This document shows positions 37,523 to 47,086 of a stretch of 64,000 nt of DNA, one piece after another. Numbering within the stretch: position 1 is the stretch's first letter; the number at the start of each line of letters is the position of its first letter. Source of the stretch: Xanthomonas sp. 10-10. Lineage in GTDB: Bacteria; Pseudomonadota; Gammaproteobacteria; Xanthomonadales; Xanthomonadaceae. The notes under the pieces are model-generated. The model had not been told where the DNA came from. It did no database searches and worked only from the letters and a program-made list of their open reading frames with translations. The DNA is taken from the NCBI RefSeq assembly GCF_040182365.1, contig NZ_CP144460.1, positions 1,674,001 through 1,738,000 on the forward strand. The letters run 5' to 3'. A program made the position numbers and the translations under genes.

Positions 37523-38721
37523 GGCCGTGTCCTCGTGCCGGCGCCTGCCGGTTGTGCCGATGCAGGCGTGTGCACTGTGGGCACATACGAAGGTGGCGCG
37601 CCGGTGTATGGGTGGTGCATGAAGTCGATCGCCGGCAGCACGTCATTGCCATGCTTGAAATCGAAGAAGCTGGCGTTCTCCCATGACGAGCCGGTGCCCC
37701 AGCGCGTCTTGCAGCTGCTGCTGGTCCATGCCGGTTCCCAGTACACGACACCGGCACCGCCGGTGTCGATCACCAGCTGGGTGAGATCGATCATGTACCT
37801 GGACTGCCCTTGCGGCGTGGCCGGGTAGCCGGCAATCAGCGAGTCTTCGCCAAGCAGGTTGTGCGAGGTGTCGCCGGACTCCAGCGTCCACGGGTAGGCG
37901 GTTTCCACCACCACCACGTCGGCATCAAAGCGGCTGCGCAGGCGCTTGATGGTCTTGCCCAGTTGCGCCATCGATTGGGTGGACCACTTGCGGTAGTAGC
38001 TGATGCCGATCAGGTCGAAGTCGGTAACGCCGGCCTTGGTGGCGGCGGCGAACCACGGCTCCACATTTTCCGGTTGGGCGATATGCAACATCACCCGCGG
38101 TTTGATCGTCGAGTGCGCGCCCATGTCGCGCACCGCCTTGATGCCTGCGTTGAACAGTTTGGCGTTTCGTTGCCAGTCGATGGGGCGTTTCTTGTCCCAG
38201 GGCTGGCTGTCCATCAGGTCGGAATTGCTTTCGTTGCCCACCTGCACCAGTTCGGGCATCAGCCCGGCGCGGTCGAGCGCGCTGAGGGTGTCGTAGGTGA
38301 AACCGTAGAGCGTGCGCGCAAGCTCGTCGGTATCGGTGATGCTGGCCCAGGCCTTGGGGATCAGCTGCTTTTCGCCATCGGCCCAATCGTCGGAATAGTG
38401 CAGGTCCAGCAGTACCTGCATGCCCTGCGCGCGCGCGCGTGCGATGGTCTTTTTGACATCGGTCAGGTCGCTGTACTTGGTCCAGCGTGCATCGTTCCAC
38501 AACCGCACCCGCACCAGGTTGGCGCCATGCGCGTGGAACAGTTCGAATGGATCGGTGACCGCGCCGTTTTCGCGGTACTGCACCCCGCATTCCTCCATTT
38601 CGTTGACGTAGGACAGGTCCGCACCGAGATACAACGTGGCGGGCGGCTGGGCGGCGTGTGCGGAAACGGACAATGCCAACGCCAGCAGCGTCGGCGTCCA
38701 GAAGCGGCGTGTAGAGCGCAT
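37519..38721 (-). CDS. Arabinogalactan endo-beta-1,4-galactanase (GH53)
   Basis: The enzyme cuts the beta-1,4-galactan side chains of pectin. The 400-residue precursor starts MRSTRRFWTPTLLALALSVS with a Sec signal peptide cleaved near AHA. GH53 features are LGADLSYVNEMEECGVQY, NLVRVRLWNDARW, the acid/base Glu in LVQVGNESNSDLM and the nucleophile Glu in VVVETAYPWT, followed by GVVYWEPAWTSSSCK. GAGG lies seven bases before this ATG; earlier in-frame ATGs give no signal peptide. It lies downstream of the TonB receptor and upstream of GH2 on the same strand, making a small galactan operon. Confidence 0.95.
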   Translation of the reverse strand: MRSTRRFWTPTLLALALSVSAHAAQPPATLYLGADLSYVNEMEECGVQYRENGAVTDPFELFHAHGANLVRVRLWNDARWTKYSDLTDVKKTIARARAQGMQVLLDLHYSDDWADGEKQLIPKAWASITDTDELARTLYGFTYDTLSALDRAGLMPELVQVGNESNSDLMDSQPWDKKRPIDWQRNAKLFNAGIKAVRDMGAHSTIKPRVMLHIAQPENVEPWFAAATKAGVTDFDLIGISYYRKWSTQSMAQLGKTIKRLRSRFDADVVVVETAYPWTLESGDTSHNLLGEDSLIAGYPATPQGQSRYMIDLTQLVIDTGGAGVVYWEPAWTSSSCKTRWGTGSSWENASFFDFKHGNDVLPAIDFMHHPYTGAPPSYVPTVHTPASAQPAGAGTRTRP

Positions 38722-39025
38722 GCTATTCCTCGACAGATCAATCATGAAGCGGCCAACAGCATGCTGCATGTGGCCGTCGCGCGACGCAGGCGCTGTGCGG
38801 AATCGCAACCAGGGTTGCAGTTTGTTCCCGCGGATCGACTTCACTGGCCTGCTGCCCTGCGCAGCGTGCGCCGGATGCATATGTAGGGCTGCAATAAAGC
38901 ATGACGGTGCAGGCGCCAGGGGCATGGCGGCCTGCACGGAACCGGCACGCATGACGCGTAGCTGCCGGTTCCTGCGTGCCGTCGATGCGTTGCCGGCGAC
39001 TGCGCGTCATGGTTCGCCGCCATGC
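38722..39025. other. Spacer between the TonB receptor and GH53 genes
   Basis: This 304-base region contains the hairpin at 38938-38972 and the GH53 ribosome-binding site. A separate GH53 promoter may be present but was not identified. Confidence 0.45.
38938..38972 (-). terminator. Hairpin downstream of the TonB-receptor gene
   Basis: GGAACCGGCA and TGCCGGTTCC pair perfectly over 10 bp around a 15-base loop, about 55 bases beyond the receptor stop. It could attenuate transcription into GH53-GH2 so that receptor and enzymes are made in different amounts. Confidence 0.5.
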
Positions 39026-41713
39026 CTAGAAGCGGTACGTCGCTTCCAGCTGGTAACGACGGCCGAACAGCTGGTAGCCGCCATCGTCCTGATTGGCCAG
39101 GCGGTTGGGCTTGTTGTCGGTATAGGCGCGCAGCGGCTCGTTGGTGAGATTGCCGGCCTGGAAGCGGAAGCCCAGTTGCTTGCTGTACTGCCAGTTCAAG
39201 CTCAGGTCCACGGTGCCTTCGCTCTGCAGGCGTGCCAGCCGCGCGGCATTCCAGCCGTACACCACGGTGTAGGGGCTGTGGTACTTGTAGCCCACGCGTG
39301 CTTCGAAGGTGCCGTTGCTGTACCACAGGTCGAAGGTGCCGGTCTTGCGGGCCAGGCCGCTCAGCGGCAGCGGGTTGTCTTCCGGCGAGAATTCCTTGAG
39401 ATTGGAATCCACCAGCGAATAGTTGGAATAGACGCCGAAGTTTTCCATGTGCGGGATGAAGAAGAACGGCGTCTGGAAGGTGAGTTCCACGCCATTGATG
39501 TAACCGCCACCGCCATTGAACGGCGCGCTGACCAGGTAGTCCAGGCCGTTGATCACTTCACGATCGGTGCGGTAGCCGATGCTGGAATCGACTTCCTTGC
39601 GATACACCGCCAGTGCCGCCAATGCTTCCTTATGGAAGTACCACTCGTAGGAGACGTCGACCTGGGTGGCCTTGAACGGGTCCAGCTGCGGATTGCCGCC
39701 GCTGCCGGTGAGCTGGCCGACGGTGACGGTGGGGTCGTCCAGGCGACGGCCGGTGCGCAGTTCGTCCAGCGGCGGGCGTGCGATGACCTTGGCCACCGCA
39801 AAGCGCAGGATGCGTTGATCGTCGATCAGGAAGTTGAGCGTCGCGCTGGGCAGTACGTCGGTGTACTCCTTGCTGTCGCTGCTGGCCTGCACCGTGCCGC
39901 CGACCGAATCGAAGCCGTTGCTGCTGGTCTTAGTGTTGACCAGGCGCACGCCGACGTTGCCGGTGACATCGGTGCCGAACAGCTGCGAGCTGAAGACCGC
40001 CTTGGCGAAGGCTTCGCGCACGTCTTCCTTGACGTTCCAGTGGTCGAGCATCTGCTCATTGAGCGTGGTCGGGTCGAAGCCGCCGAATCCGATCCGCGCG
40101 ATCTCGCCCAGATTGCCGCCGGTCAGCGTGGGGACGTTCAAGTCGGGCATGGTGACCGGGTAGATCAGGTCCTGGTACGCCGAGATCGGCTGGTCGTAGC
40201 CGGACTGGTTGCTGATGAAATGCCGGTTCTGCTTTTCGCGCCGCGCCGCGCGTGCACCGAATTCCAGCGAGGTGAACGGGCCTGCATCGACCGAGCGGCT
40301 GGCATTGAGCGCCAGCGCGGCGATCTTGTCGCGAAGCGCCTGCGGTTCGGTCTGCCCGGCAATGCCGTATTCGGGCGTATCGGAGCTGGTGCTGATGGTG
40401 GGTGTCACGCTGCGGCGGAAATCGAACGACACCGTGTCCGGATTGCTGCCGAAGCGCACCGCCTGCCAGGTGTTGTCGCGTTTGGCCTGCGAGAACGACA
40501 GATCGCTGCCCAAGGTCCACACATCGCCGTTCCACTTGGCATTCAGGCCGCCGGCGGTGAGCGTCTTGACCTCGTTGTAGTGGCTGACCACATGGTCGAC
40601 CTGCAGGTTGGAATTGGCCAGGGTGCCGGCCACCACGTCGCCGTCGACGATGGTGTAGGACGAGCCCGGCGTGGTGTACGGGTTGGTTGCGCCGGAAAAG
40701 GTACTGAAGGCCAGGCCGTTGAACCAGTTCTGCAGCTGGTCTTCGTCGATTTCGATGCGCGAATACAACCCGTCGAACTTCAACTCGAAATTGCCCGAGC
40801 GCCATTGCACGGTGCCCATCGCGCCGGTACGGGTCTGGTCGATCAGCTTGAGCTGATCGGCCGCGCCCCACGGGGTGGGATCCGGGGTGCCATCGCCATC
40901 GACGTCGCGCGAGGTGGTGGCATCGGTGTAGCCCCAGCTGCCGATCGAGGAGCTGGCGTTCTTCTGCTTCTGATAGGTCGCGCCGAAGGCCACGGCCAGA
41001 TTGTCGTTGAACTTGTGCACCCAGCTGGCGCCGAAGCGGCTGCCCCACGGGGTGTAGCCGTCCACATCCTTGGCGTGGTCGTAGAACACCGGGCCGGCGG
41101 TGCCGACGAAGCCCGGGCCGGTGTAGTCCAGTGGGCTGATGGTGGAGATGTCCACGGTAGCGGCCAGACCGCCGGCGACCAGGTCGGCCGACTGGGTCTT
41201 GTAGACCTTGACGGTGGAGACGATCTCGGTGGGGAACACTTCCCAGCGCACCGCTCGGTTGGGCTCGGACGAGGCGATTTCGCGCCCGTTGACGGTACCC
41301 ATGGTCATGCGCGGGCCCAGGCCGCGCACGGTGGCCAGGCTCTCGTTGCCGCGGTCGCGCGTGCCGTTGACGCCGGGCAGGCGCACCAGCGCTTCGGCCA
41401 CGGTGACGTTGGGCATCTGGCCCATGTTGTCTGCGGAGATCACTTCCATGACGTGATCGGACATCTGCTTGGCCTGCACGGCCTGATTCAGGCTGGCGCG
41501 CTGGCCGATCACGGTGATGTTGTCCAGCGTCACCGGTGCCTGCGCATTGCTGGCGCTGGTGTCGTTGGCCGGCGGCGCGGCGGGCGCGGTGTCCTGCGCT
41601 TGCGCACTGAACGCGGTGGCGAGCACGAAGGCGATGGTGGTGCAGAGGACGTCGCGGACCGGCGTGCGGCGCAGGCGCCGGCTGGCCGGGTGACCGGTAT
41701 GGTGAACAGGCAT
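39026..41713 (-). CDS. TonB-dependent receptor of the galactan locus
   Basis: This 895-residue outer-membrane receptor probably imports galactan oligosaccharides. It has a Sec signal (VRDVLCTTIAFVLATAFSAQ, cleaved after AQA) and a TonB-box/plug start LDNITVIGQRASLNQAVQAK. The plug (MPNVTVAEALVRLPGVNGTR, SLATVRGLGPRMTMGTVNGR) leads into a ~700-residue barrel ending in GRRYQLEATYRF with a C-terminal Phe. GGGAGGG lies eight bases before the ATG. Substrate is inferred from the downstream GH53 and GH2 genes, as in the carbohydrate utilisation loci with TonB receptors described for Xanthomonas. No dedicated regulator lies beside it. Confidence 0.94.
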   Translation of the reverse strand: MPVHHTGHPASRRLRRTPVRDVLCTTIAFVLATAFSAQAQDTAPAAPPANDTSASNAQAPVTLDNITVIGQRASLNQAVQAKQMSDHVMEVISADNMGQMPNVTVAEALVRLPGVNGTRDRGNESLATVRGLGPRMTMGTVNGREIASSEPNRAVRWEVFPTEIVSTVKVYKTQSADLVAGGLAATVDISTISPLDYTGPGFVGTAGPVFYDHAKDVDGYTPWGSRFGASWVHKFNDNLAVAFGATYQKQKNASSSIGSWGYTDATTSRDVDGDGTPDPTPWGAADQLKLIDQTRTGAMGTVQWRSGNFELKFDGLYSRIEIDEDQLQNWFNGLAFSTFSGATNPYTTPGSSYTIVDGDVVAGTLANSNLQVDHVVSHYNEVKTLTAGGLNAKWNGDVWTLGSDLSFSQAKRDNTWQAVRFGSNPDTVSFDFRRSVTPTISTSSDTPEYGIAGQTEPQALRDKIAALALNASRSVDAGPFTSLEFGARAARREKQNRHFISNQSGYDQPISAYQDLIYPVTMPDLNVPTLTGGNLGEIARIGFGGFDPTTLNEQMLDHWNVKEDVREAFAKAVFSSQLFGTDVTGNVGVRLVNTKTSSNGFDSVGGTVQASSDSKEYTDVLPSATLNFLIDDQRILRFAVAKVIARPPLDELRTGRRLDDPTVTVGQLTGSGGNPQLDPFKATQVDVSYEWYFHKEALAALAVYRKEVDSSIGYRTDREVINGLDYLVSAPFNGGGGYINGVELTFQTPFFFIPHMENFGVYSNYSLVDSNLKEFSPEDNPLPLSGLARKTGTFDLWYSNGTFEARVGYKYHSPYTVVYGWNAARLARLQSEGTVDLSLNWQYSKQLGFRFQAGNLTNEPLRAYTDNKPNRLANQDDGGYQLFGRRYQLEATYRF

Positions 41714-42073
41714 CGGTTGATCCCTCCCAGGATTAAGTGACCGAATAAGTGATGGCGGCTGGTGCTGCCCGCCGGCGCCGACCTGGGTCTGGCGCGATCG
41801 AGCGGGTATGGCGTAGTGCGGTGACGCGGTTACGGTGAGTGCGTTGCTGTGGCGCTGCCACGATCGACGATCGCGCTGGCGTCCCCCTGTCCTGCATGTG
41901 TCCGCTTCAGGGTAGAAGCGCGAGTCATTCCATTCCAATGAAGCATTTTGCGGGAGCTATCTCGGCTTGGAATGCTGCACTGCAGCGCTAGCGTCTGCTT
42001 CGTCACAGTCTGGCGTGGGTGCGTGCGGGGCGATCAAATGTTGCCCAGGTGGCAGTGGCGCGGGTTGGTCTCG
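41714..42073. other. Upstream region of the TonB-receptor gene
   Basis: This 360-base region should contain the receptor promoter on the minus strand. Repeats of the hexamer GGAATG and its complement occur around 41928-41976 (CATTCCATTCC and TTGGAATG), which might be an operator. I could not assign promoter hexamers. Confidence 0.4.
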
Positions 42074-43459
42074 CTAGCGCGGACTGACCGGCAACCGGGG
42101 CAGGGCGGGGAATGCGCGCTGCACGCAGTCGCTGCGCTCGCAGGTCAGGCAGCCCGGCCCGATCGGTACCGCGTCGTCCACCGCGCCCAGGTCCCAACCG
42201 CGCGCATAGACCAGCTGGTCGGCATGGCGCAGGTCGCAGCCCATCGCCAGTGCGAAGGTCTTGCGCGGACGGCCGTAGCCGGGCGTACCGCTGCTGACCT
42301 GACGCGCCAGCCAGAAATAGCGTCGCCCGTCGGGCATGCGCGCGATCTGGGTCAGGATGCGGTCTGGCTGGTTGAAGGCCTCGTACACGATCCATAGCGG
42401 GCAGGCGCCGCCGACATGCGAGAAGTGGAAGTCGGTGGCCGAATGGCGCTTGGAGACGTTCCCGGCGCGGTCCACCCGCATGAAGAAGATCGGCAGCCCG
42501 GCCGCGCCGCGCCGTTGCAGGGTGCTGAGGCGGTGGCAGACCGCCTCGAAACCCACCCCGAAGCGGTCCGCCAGCCATTCGATGTCGTAGCGCGACAGCT
42601 GCGCACTGCGCAGGAAATCGCTGTAGGGCATCACCAGCGCGCCGGCGAAATAATTCGACAGCCCGATCCGCGACAGCGCGATGCGCTCGGCATCCATGAA
42701 TCCGGCATCGGCGATGCGCGCTTCCAGCAACGGTGCACATTCCAGCAAGGCCAGGTGCGCGGCCATCTGGAACGCCTGCTGGCCGGGCCGCAGATGGGCG
42801 GGCAGCCACAGCACGCGCGCCTGCGCATCCACGCTGCGTTTGTCGCTGTGCAGATCGGGCGCCTCCTGCACCAGCAGGCCGTGGCGGTCGGCAAGCCGCT
42901 GACGCAGTCGCAGCGGCAGGTTTTCCGGAGTCAGGCCGAGTTCGGCGTACAACGCCTCGGCGCGCTCATCCAGTTCGGGAAGATAGTTGTGCGCGCGGTT
43001 GAAGTAATCGCGCACCTGCTCGCCGGGCGACAGCGACGGCATCGCCGCATGCTCGACGCCGATCTGCATTTCCAGTGCGGCATTGCGCTCCAGCAGGTGC
43101 TGATGGGCGCGGTGCAGATCCAGCAGCGCCTGCGCCACCTGCGGCAGGTTGCCGGTGAGCGCGCGCAACTCGGCCGGCGACAGCGTGTGGCCCAGGCTGC
43201 GCAGCGACTCGTCCAGCGGGTCGGCCAGGGCGGCCGGGTCGTCCAGATCCAGCAGGCCTTCCAGATCGCCCAGGGTGGCCTTGAGACGCTGCTGGATCGC
43301 CAGCGTCAGCGGGCGCTGGTTGCGCTCGATCTGGTTGAGATAGCTGGGAGACAGGCCTAGCCGGCGCGCCAGCTCTGCCTGGGTCAGGCCGTGGCGCTGG
43401 CGCAGCCGTTGCAGGCGCAGGCCGAGCTGATGGCGGAGGGCGGGGGGTGGCTGCGGCAT
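42074..43459 (-). CDS. XRE-family regulator of the short-chain fatty acyl (ScfR/RamB) type
   Basis: The 461-residue protein has an N-terminal helix-turn-helix (LRQRHGLTQAELARRLGLSP then SYLNQIERNQRPLTL), an IrrE-like DUF955 middle region around ALVMPYSDFLRSAQLSRYDI, and a C-terminal cysteine-bearing domain ending with GPGCLTCERSDCVQRAFP. That layout is the short-chain fatty-acyl-responsive regulator group that includes RamB and PrpC/MccR-type proteins. It is divergent from mmsA, so control of the valine/isobutyrate operon is likely, perhaps sensing an acyl-CoA. The ATG at 43459 is preferred to an upstream TTG at 43474. The repeated TTCGCA sites in front of it suggest self-regulation. Confidence 0.88.
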   Translation of the reverse strand: MPQPPPALRHQLGLRLQRLRQRHGLTQAELARRLGLSPSYLNQIERNQRPLTLAIQQRLKATLGDLEGLLDLDDPAALADPLDESLRSLGHTLSPAELRALTGNLPQVAQALLDLHRAHQHLLERNAALEMQIGVEHAAMPSLSPGEQVRDYFNRAHNYLPELDERAEALYAELGLTPENLPLRLRQRLADRHGLLVQEAPDLHSDKRSVDAQARVLWLPAHLRPGQQAFQMAAHLALLECAPLLEARIADAGFMDAERIALSRIGLSNYFAGALVMPYSDFLRSAQLSRYDIEWLADRFGVGFEAVCHRLSTLQRRGAAGLPIFFMRVDRAGNVSKRHSATDFHFSHVGGACPLWIVYEAFNQPDRILTQIARMPDGRRYFWLARQVSSGTPGYGRPRKTFALAMGCDLRHADQLVYARGWDLGAVDDAVPIGPGCLTCERSDCVQRAFPALPRLPVSPR

Positions 43460-43548
43460 TCGCAAGATTCGCAAAATTGTGCCGCAAGCTTAGCGCGATT
43501 AAGCAAGTGAAGTCTGGGAAAGCCGGTGCGGGCTGCGAACAATGCGAA
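43459..43548. promoter_or_regulatory. Paired direct-repeat operators between the regulator and mmsA
   Basis: TTCGCA occurs at 43459 and 43468 (9-base period), and its complement TGCGAA occurs at 43534 and 43543 (also 9-base period). The first pair overlaps the regulator start; the second lies ~50 bases before the mmsA start. Two oppositely oriented pairs of one hexamer suggest binding sites of the ScfR-type regulator. Confidence 0.55.
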
Positions 43549-43594
43549 GAACGGGGCCGGTCGGCCCGATGTCCTTCTACAAGCGAGCCCTGTG

Positions 43595-45100
43595 ATGAGC
43601 GAATCCGTCCCCCGCGTGTCCCTTTTGATCGATGGCGAAATGCTGGTTTCAACCAGCGATCAGTGGCAGGACGTGGTCAACCCGGCCGACCAGTCGGTAC
43701 TGGCGCAGGTGCCGTTCGCCACCACGGCCGAAGTCGACGCTGCGGTGGCCGCCGCCGGCCGCGCCTTCGTCGGTTGGCGCAAGACGCCGATCGGCGCCCG
43801 CGCACGCATCTTCCTCAAGTACCAGCAGCTGATCCGCGAGCACATGCCCGAGCTGGCCGCGCTGCTCAGCGCCGAGCAGGGCAAGACCCTGGCCGACGCC
43901 GAAGGCGATGTGTTCCGCGGCCTGGAAGTGGTGGAGCACGCCGCGGCGATCGGCAACCTGCAGCTGGGTGAGCTGGCCAACAACGTCGCCACCGGCGTGG
44001 ATACCTACAGCCTGCTGCAGCCGCTGGGCGTGTGCGCGGGCATCACGCCGTTCAATTTCCCGGCGATGATCCCGCTGTGGATGTTTCCGATGGCGATTGC
44101 GACTGGCAACACCTTCGTGCTCAAGCCGTCCGAGCAGGACCCGATGGTCACCATGCGCCTGGTCGAGCTTGCCTTGGAGGCCGGCATTCCCAAGGGCGTG
44201 CTCAACGTGGTGCACGGCGGCGAAGACGTGGTCAACGCGCTGTGCGATCACCCGGATATCAAGGCGCTGTCGTTCGTCGGCTCGACCAAGGTGGGCACGC
44301 ACGTCTACCGCCGCGCATCGCTGGCCGGCAAGCGCGTGCAATGCATGATGGGCGCCAAGAATCACGCCGTGGTGCTGCCGGACGCCAATCAGGAACAGAC
44401 CCTCAATGCGATGGTCGGCGCCGCATTCGGTGCTGCCGGCCAGCGCTGCATGGCCGCCTCCACGCTGGTGCTGGTGGGCCAAGCGCAGCAGTGGATTCCC
44501 GCCCTGGTCGCCAAGGCCAGGACCTTGACGCTGGGCGCGGGCAACGCGCAGGGCACCGACGTGGGCCCGCTGATTTCCTGTGCGGCGCGTGAGCGCGTGG
44601 AGGGCCTGATCGCTTCCGGCGTGGAGCAGGGCGCCACGCTGGAACTGGACGGTCGCAGCCCGACCGTGCCGGGATTGGAGCAGGGCAACTTCGTCGGCCC
44701 GACGATCTTTTCCGGCGTCACCCCGGGCATGCGCATCTACGACGAAGAAATCTTCGGCCCGGTGCTGGTGATCCTGGGCGCAGACACGCTCGACGATGCG
44801 ATCGCGCTGGTCAACGCTAATCCCAACGGCAACGGCACTGCATTGTTCACCCAGTCCGGTGCTGCCGCGCGGCGCTTCCAGGAAGACATCGACGTGGGCC
44901 AGGTCGGCATCAACGTGCCGATCCCGGTGCCGGTGCCGCTGTTTTCGTTCACCGGCTCGCGCGCCTCCAAGCTCGGCGACCTGGGCCCGTACGGCAAGCA
45001 GGTGGTGATGTTCTACACCCAGACCAAGACCGTCACTGCGCGCTGGTTCGACGACGAAACGCTGGGCCATGGCGTCAACACCACCATCTCTCTCAAGTGA
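43595..45100 (+). CDS. mmsA: Methylmalonate-semialdehyde dehydrogenase (CoA-acylating)
   Basis: MmsA converts methylmalonate semialdehyde to propionyl-CoA, the last step of valine degradation. The 501-residue protein has the aldehyde-dehydrogenase fold: [34 protein letters not shown], the NAD loop [21 protein letters not shown] and the catalytic Cys in [28 protein letters not shown] is typical of the MmsA subgroup. It starts [16 protein letters not shown] and is the first gene of the operon, 10 bases before the acyl-CoA dehydrogenase. Confidence 0.96.
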   Translation: MSESVPRVSLLIDGEMLVSTSDQWQDVVNPADQSVLAQVPFATTAEVDAAVAAAGRAFVGWRKTPIGARARIFLKYQQLIREHMPELAALLSAEQGKTLADAEGDVFRGLEVVEHAAAIGNLQLGELANNVATGVDTYSLLQPLGVCAGITPFNFPAMIPLWMFPMAIATGNTFVLKPSEQDPMVTMRLVELALEAGIPKGVLNVVHGGEDVVNALCDHPDIKALSFVGSTKVGTHVYRRASLAGKRVQCMMGAKNHAVVLPDANQEQTLNAMVGAAFGAAGQRCMAASTLVLVGQAQQWIPALVAKARTLTLGAGNAQGTDVGPLISCAARERVEGLIASGVEQGATLELDGRSPTVPGLEQGNFVGPTIFSGVTPGMRIYDEEIFGPVLVILGADTLDDAIALVNANPNGNGTALFTQSGAAARRFQEDIDVGQVGINVPIPVPVPLFSFTGSRASKLGDLGPYGKQVVMFYTQTKTVTARWFDDETLGHGVNTTISLK

Positions 45101-45110
45101 TCTCAACGCC

Positions 45111-46292
45111 ATGAATGCAGCCATCCAGCTACACGCCAACGCGGCCGATCTGAACGACGAGCAGGAAGCGTTCCGCGCCGCGGCGCGCGACTTCGCCGAC
45201 AAGGAGCTCGCCCCGTATGCCGCGCAATGGGATGCGGAAAGCCACTTCCCGCGCGAGGCGATTGCCAAGGCCGCCGAACTGGGTTTCTGCGGCCTGTATA
45301 CCGACGAAGGCGTAGGCGGCCTGGGCATGCGCCGGCTGGATGCGGCAGTGGTGTTCGAAGAACTCGCCACGGTCGATCCGTCCACCTCGGCCTTCATCAG
45401 CATCCACAACATGGCCACCTGGTTGATCACCAGCTACGGCAACGACGGCGTGCGTACGCAATGGGGCGAAGCGATGACCAGCGGCGCCAAGCTGGGCTCG
45501 TATTGCCTCACCGAGCCGGGTGCCGGCTCGGATGCGGCATCGTTGAAAACCCGCGCCCAGCGCGACGGCGATGCCTATGTGCTCAACGGCAGCAAGGCCT
45601 TCATTTCCGGTGCCGGCGCCACCGATGTGCTGGTGGTGATGGCACGTACCGGCGACGATGGCGCACGCGGCATCAGCGCCTTCGTGGTGCCGGCCGATGC
45701 GCCGGGCATCAGCTACGGCCGCAAGGAAGAAAAGATGGGCTGGAACAGTCAGCCCACGCGCGGAGTGACCTTTACCGATGTGCGCATCCCGGCCGGCAAT
45801 CTTCTGGGCAAGGAGGGCGAGGGCTTCAAGATGGCGATGAAGGCGCTGGACGGCGGCCGCATCAATATCGCTGCCTGTTCGCTGGGCGCGGCGCAGGGCG
45901 CGCTGGATGCCGCGCGCCGCTACATGGGCGAGCGCCGCCAGTTCGGCAAAAAATTGGCCGATTTCCAGGCGCTGCAATTCAAGCTCGCCGACATGGCCAC
46001 GCAGCTGGTGGCCGCGCGGCAGATGGTGCACACCGCTGCACGCAAGCTCGATGCAGGCAGCCACGATGCCACCGTGTGGTGCGCGATGGCCAAGCGCTTC
46101 GCTACCGATGCCGGTTTTGCCATCTGCGACGAGGCGCTGCAGATCCACGGCGGCTACGGCTACATCCGCGAATACCCGATCGAACGCCTGCTGCGCGACA
46201 GCCGCGTGCATCGCATCCTGGAAGGCACCAATGAGGTGATGCGCATGATCGTGGCGCGCCATCTGCTCAACGGCGAGGAGGAACTGCGATGA
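45111..46292 (+). CDS. Acyl-CoA dehydrogenase, probably isobutyryl-CoA dehydrogenase
   Basis: This 393-residue flavoenzyme should oxidise isobutyryl-CoA to methacrylyl-CoA. Standard ACAD features are present: GSYCLTEPGAGSDAASLKTRA, MGWNSQPTRGVTFTDVRIP, AAQGALDAARRYMGERRQFGKKL, and the C-terminal ICDEALQIHGGYGYIREYPIERLLRDSR, then ILEGTNEVMRMIVAR. In isobutyryl-CoA and short branched-chain enzymes the catalytic Glu lies in the EGTNEVMR block, consistent here. Context between mmsA and the crotonases supports the valine assignment. It overlaps the following gene by 4 bases (ATGA). Confidence 0.92.
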   Translation: MNAAIQLHANAADLNDEQEAFRAAARDFADKELAPYAAQWDAESHFPREAIAKAAELGFCGLYTDEGVGGLGMRRLDAAVVFEELATVDPSTSAFISIHNMATWLITSYGNDGVRTQWGEAMTSGAKLGSYCLTEPGAGSDAASLKTRAQRDGDAYVLNGSKAFISGAGATDVLVVMARTGDDGARGISAFVVPADAPGISYGRKEEKMGWNSQPTRGVTFTDVRIPAGNLLGKEGEGFKMAMKALDGGRINIAACSLGAAQGALDAARRYMGERRQFGKKLADFQALQFKLADMATQLVAARQMVHTAARKLDAGSHDATVWCAMAKRFATDAGFAICDEALQIHGGYGYIREYPIERLLRDSRVHRILEGTNEVMRMIVARHLLNGEEELR

Positions 46293-47086
46293 GCACTTGG
46301 GAAGGACGCGTGCATGCCGGCCTGCAGGTCGAGCGCGATGGGCATGTGGCCATCGTCACGCTGAGCAACCCGCCGGCCAACACCTGGACCGTGCAGAGCC
46401 TGGCTGCCTTGCGCGATCTGGTGCATACGCTCGATGCCGACCGCAGCGTGTACGCGCTGGTCATCACGGGCGAGGGCGAAAAGTTCTTCAGCGCCGGCGC
46501 CGACCTCAAGCAGTTTGCCGACGGCGACAAGGCCGCCGCGCGGGAGGCCGCGCGTCGCTTTGGCGAAGCGTTCGAGGCGTTGAGCGCCTTCCGTGGCGTG
46601 TCGATCGCCGCCATCAACGGCTATGCCATGGGCGGCGGTCTGGAATGCGCGCTGGCCTGCGACCTGCGCATCGCCGAACAGCAGGCGCACCTGGCGCTGC
46701 CGGAAGCCAGCGTCGGGTTGTTGCCATGCGCGGGCGGCACGCAGAACCTGCCGCGCCTGGTCGGCGAAGGCTGGGCCAAGCGCATGATCCTGCTGGGCGA
46801 GCGCATCGATGCCGCCACCGCCCACCGTATCGGCCTGGTGGAGGAGGTGGTGGGCAAGGGTGAGTCGCGCGCGCTGGCGGTAGCCTGGGCGCAGCGTGCC
46901 GGCAAGCAGAGCCCGGTGAGCGTGGCGGCCTGCAAGCGTCTGGTGCAATCCACCCGGCATGGCACGCACGCTGCCGCGTTGGTGGCCGAGCGCGAAGCCT
47001 TCGTTGACCTGTTCGAACAGGCCGACCAGGCCGAAGGTGTTGCCGCATTCTTGGAAAAGCGCGCACCGCAGTGGAGCAAGCGCTGA
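46289..47086 (+). CDS. Enoyl-CoA hydratase (crotonase family)
   Basis: The 265-residue protein should hydrate methacrylyl-CoA to 3-hydroxyisobutyryl-CoA. It has the CoA/oxyanion segment KFFSAGADLKQFADGD, AINGYAMGGGLECALACDLRIAE with the first catalytic Glu position, and LPEASVGLLPCAGGTQNLPRLVG with the second. No signal. It is coupled to the genes on both sides: ATGA overlap upstream and TGATG overlap downstream. Substrate specificity is inferred from the operon. Confidence 0.92.
   Translation: MSTWEGRVHAGLQVERDGHVAIVTLSNPPANTWTVQSLAALRDLVHTLDADRSVYALVITGEGEKFFSAGADLKQFADGDKAAAREAARRFGEAFEALSAFRGVSIAAINGYAMGGGLECALACDLRIAEQQAHLALPEASVGLLPCAGGTQNLPRLVGEGWAKRMILLGERIDAATAHRIGLVEEVVGKGESRALAVAWAQRAGKQSPVSVAACKRLVQSTRHGTHAAALVAEREAFVDLFEQADQAEGVAAFLEKRAPQWSKR

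Noticed and set aside
38636-41740. Plus-strand open frame of over 1000 codons across the TonB-receptor gene
   Set aside because: Antisense shadow of the receptor; no recognisable domains and no ribosome-binding site.
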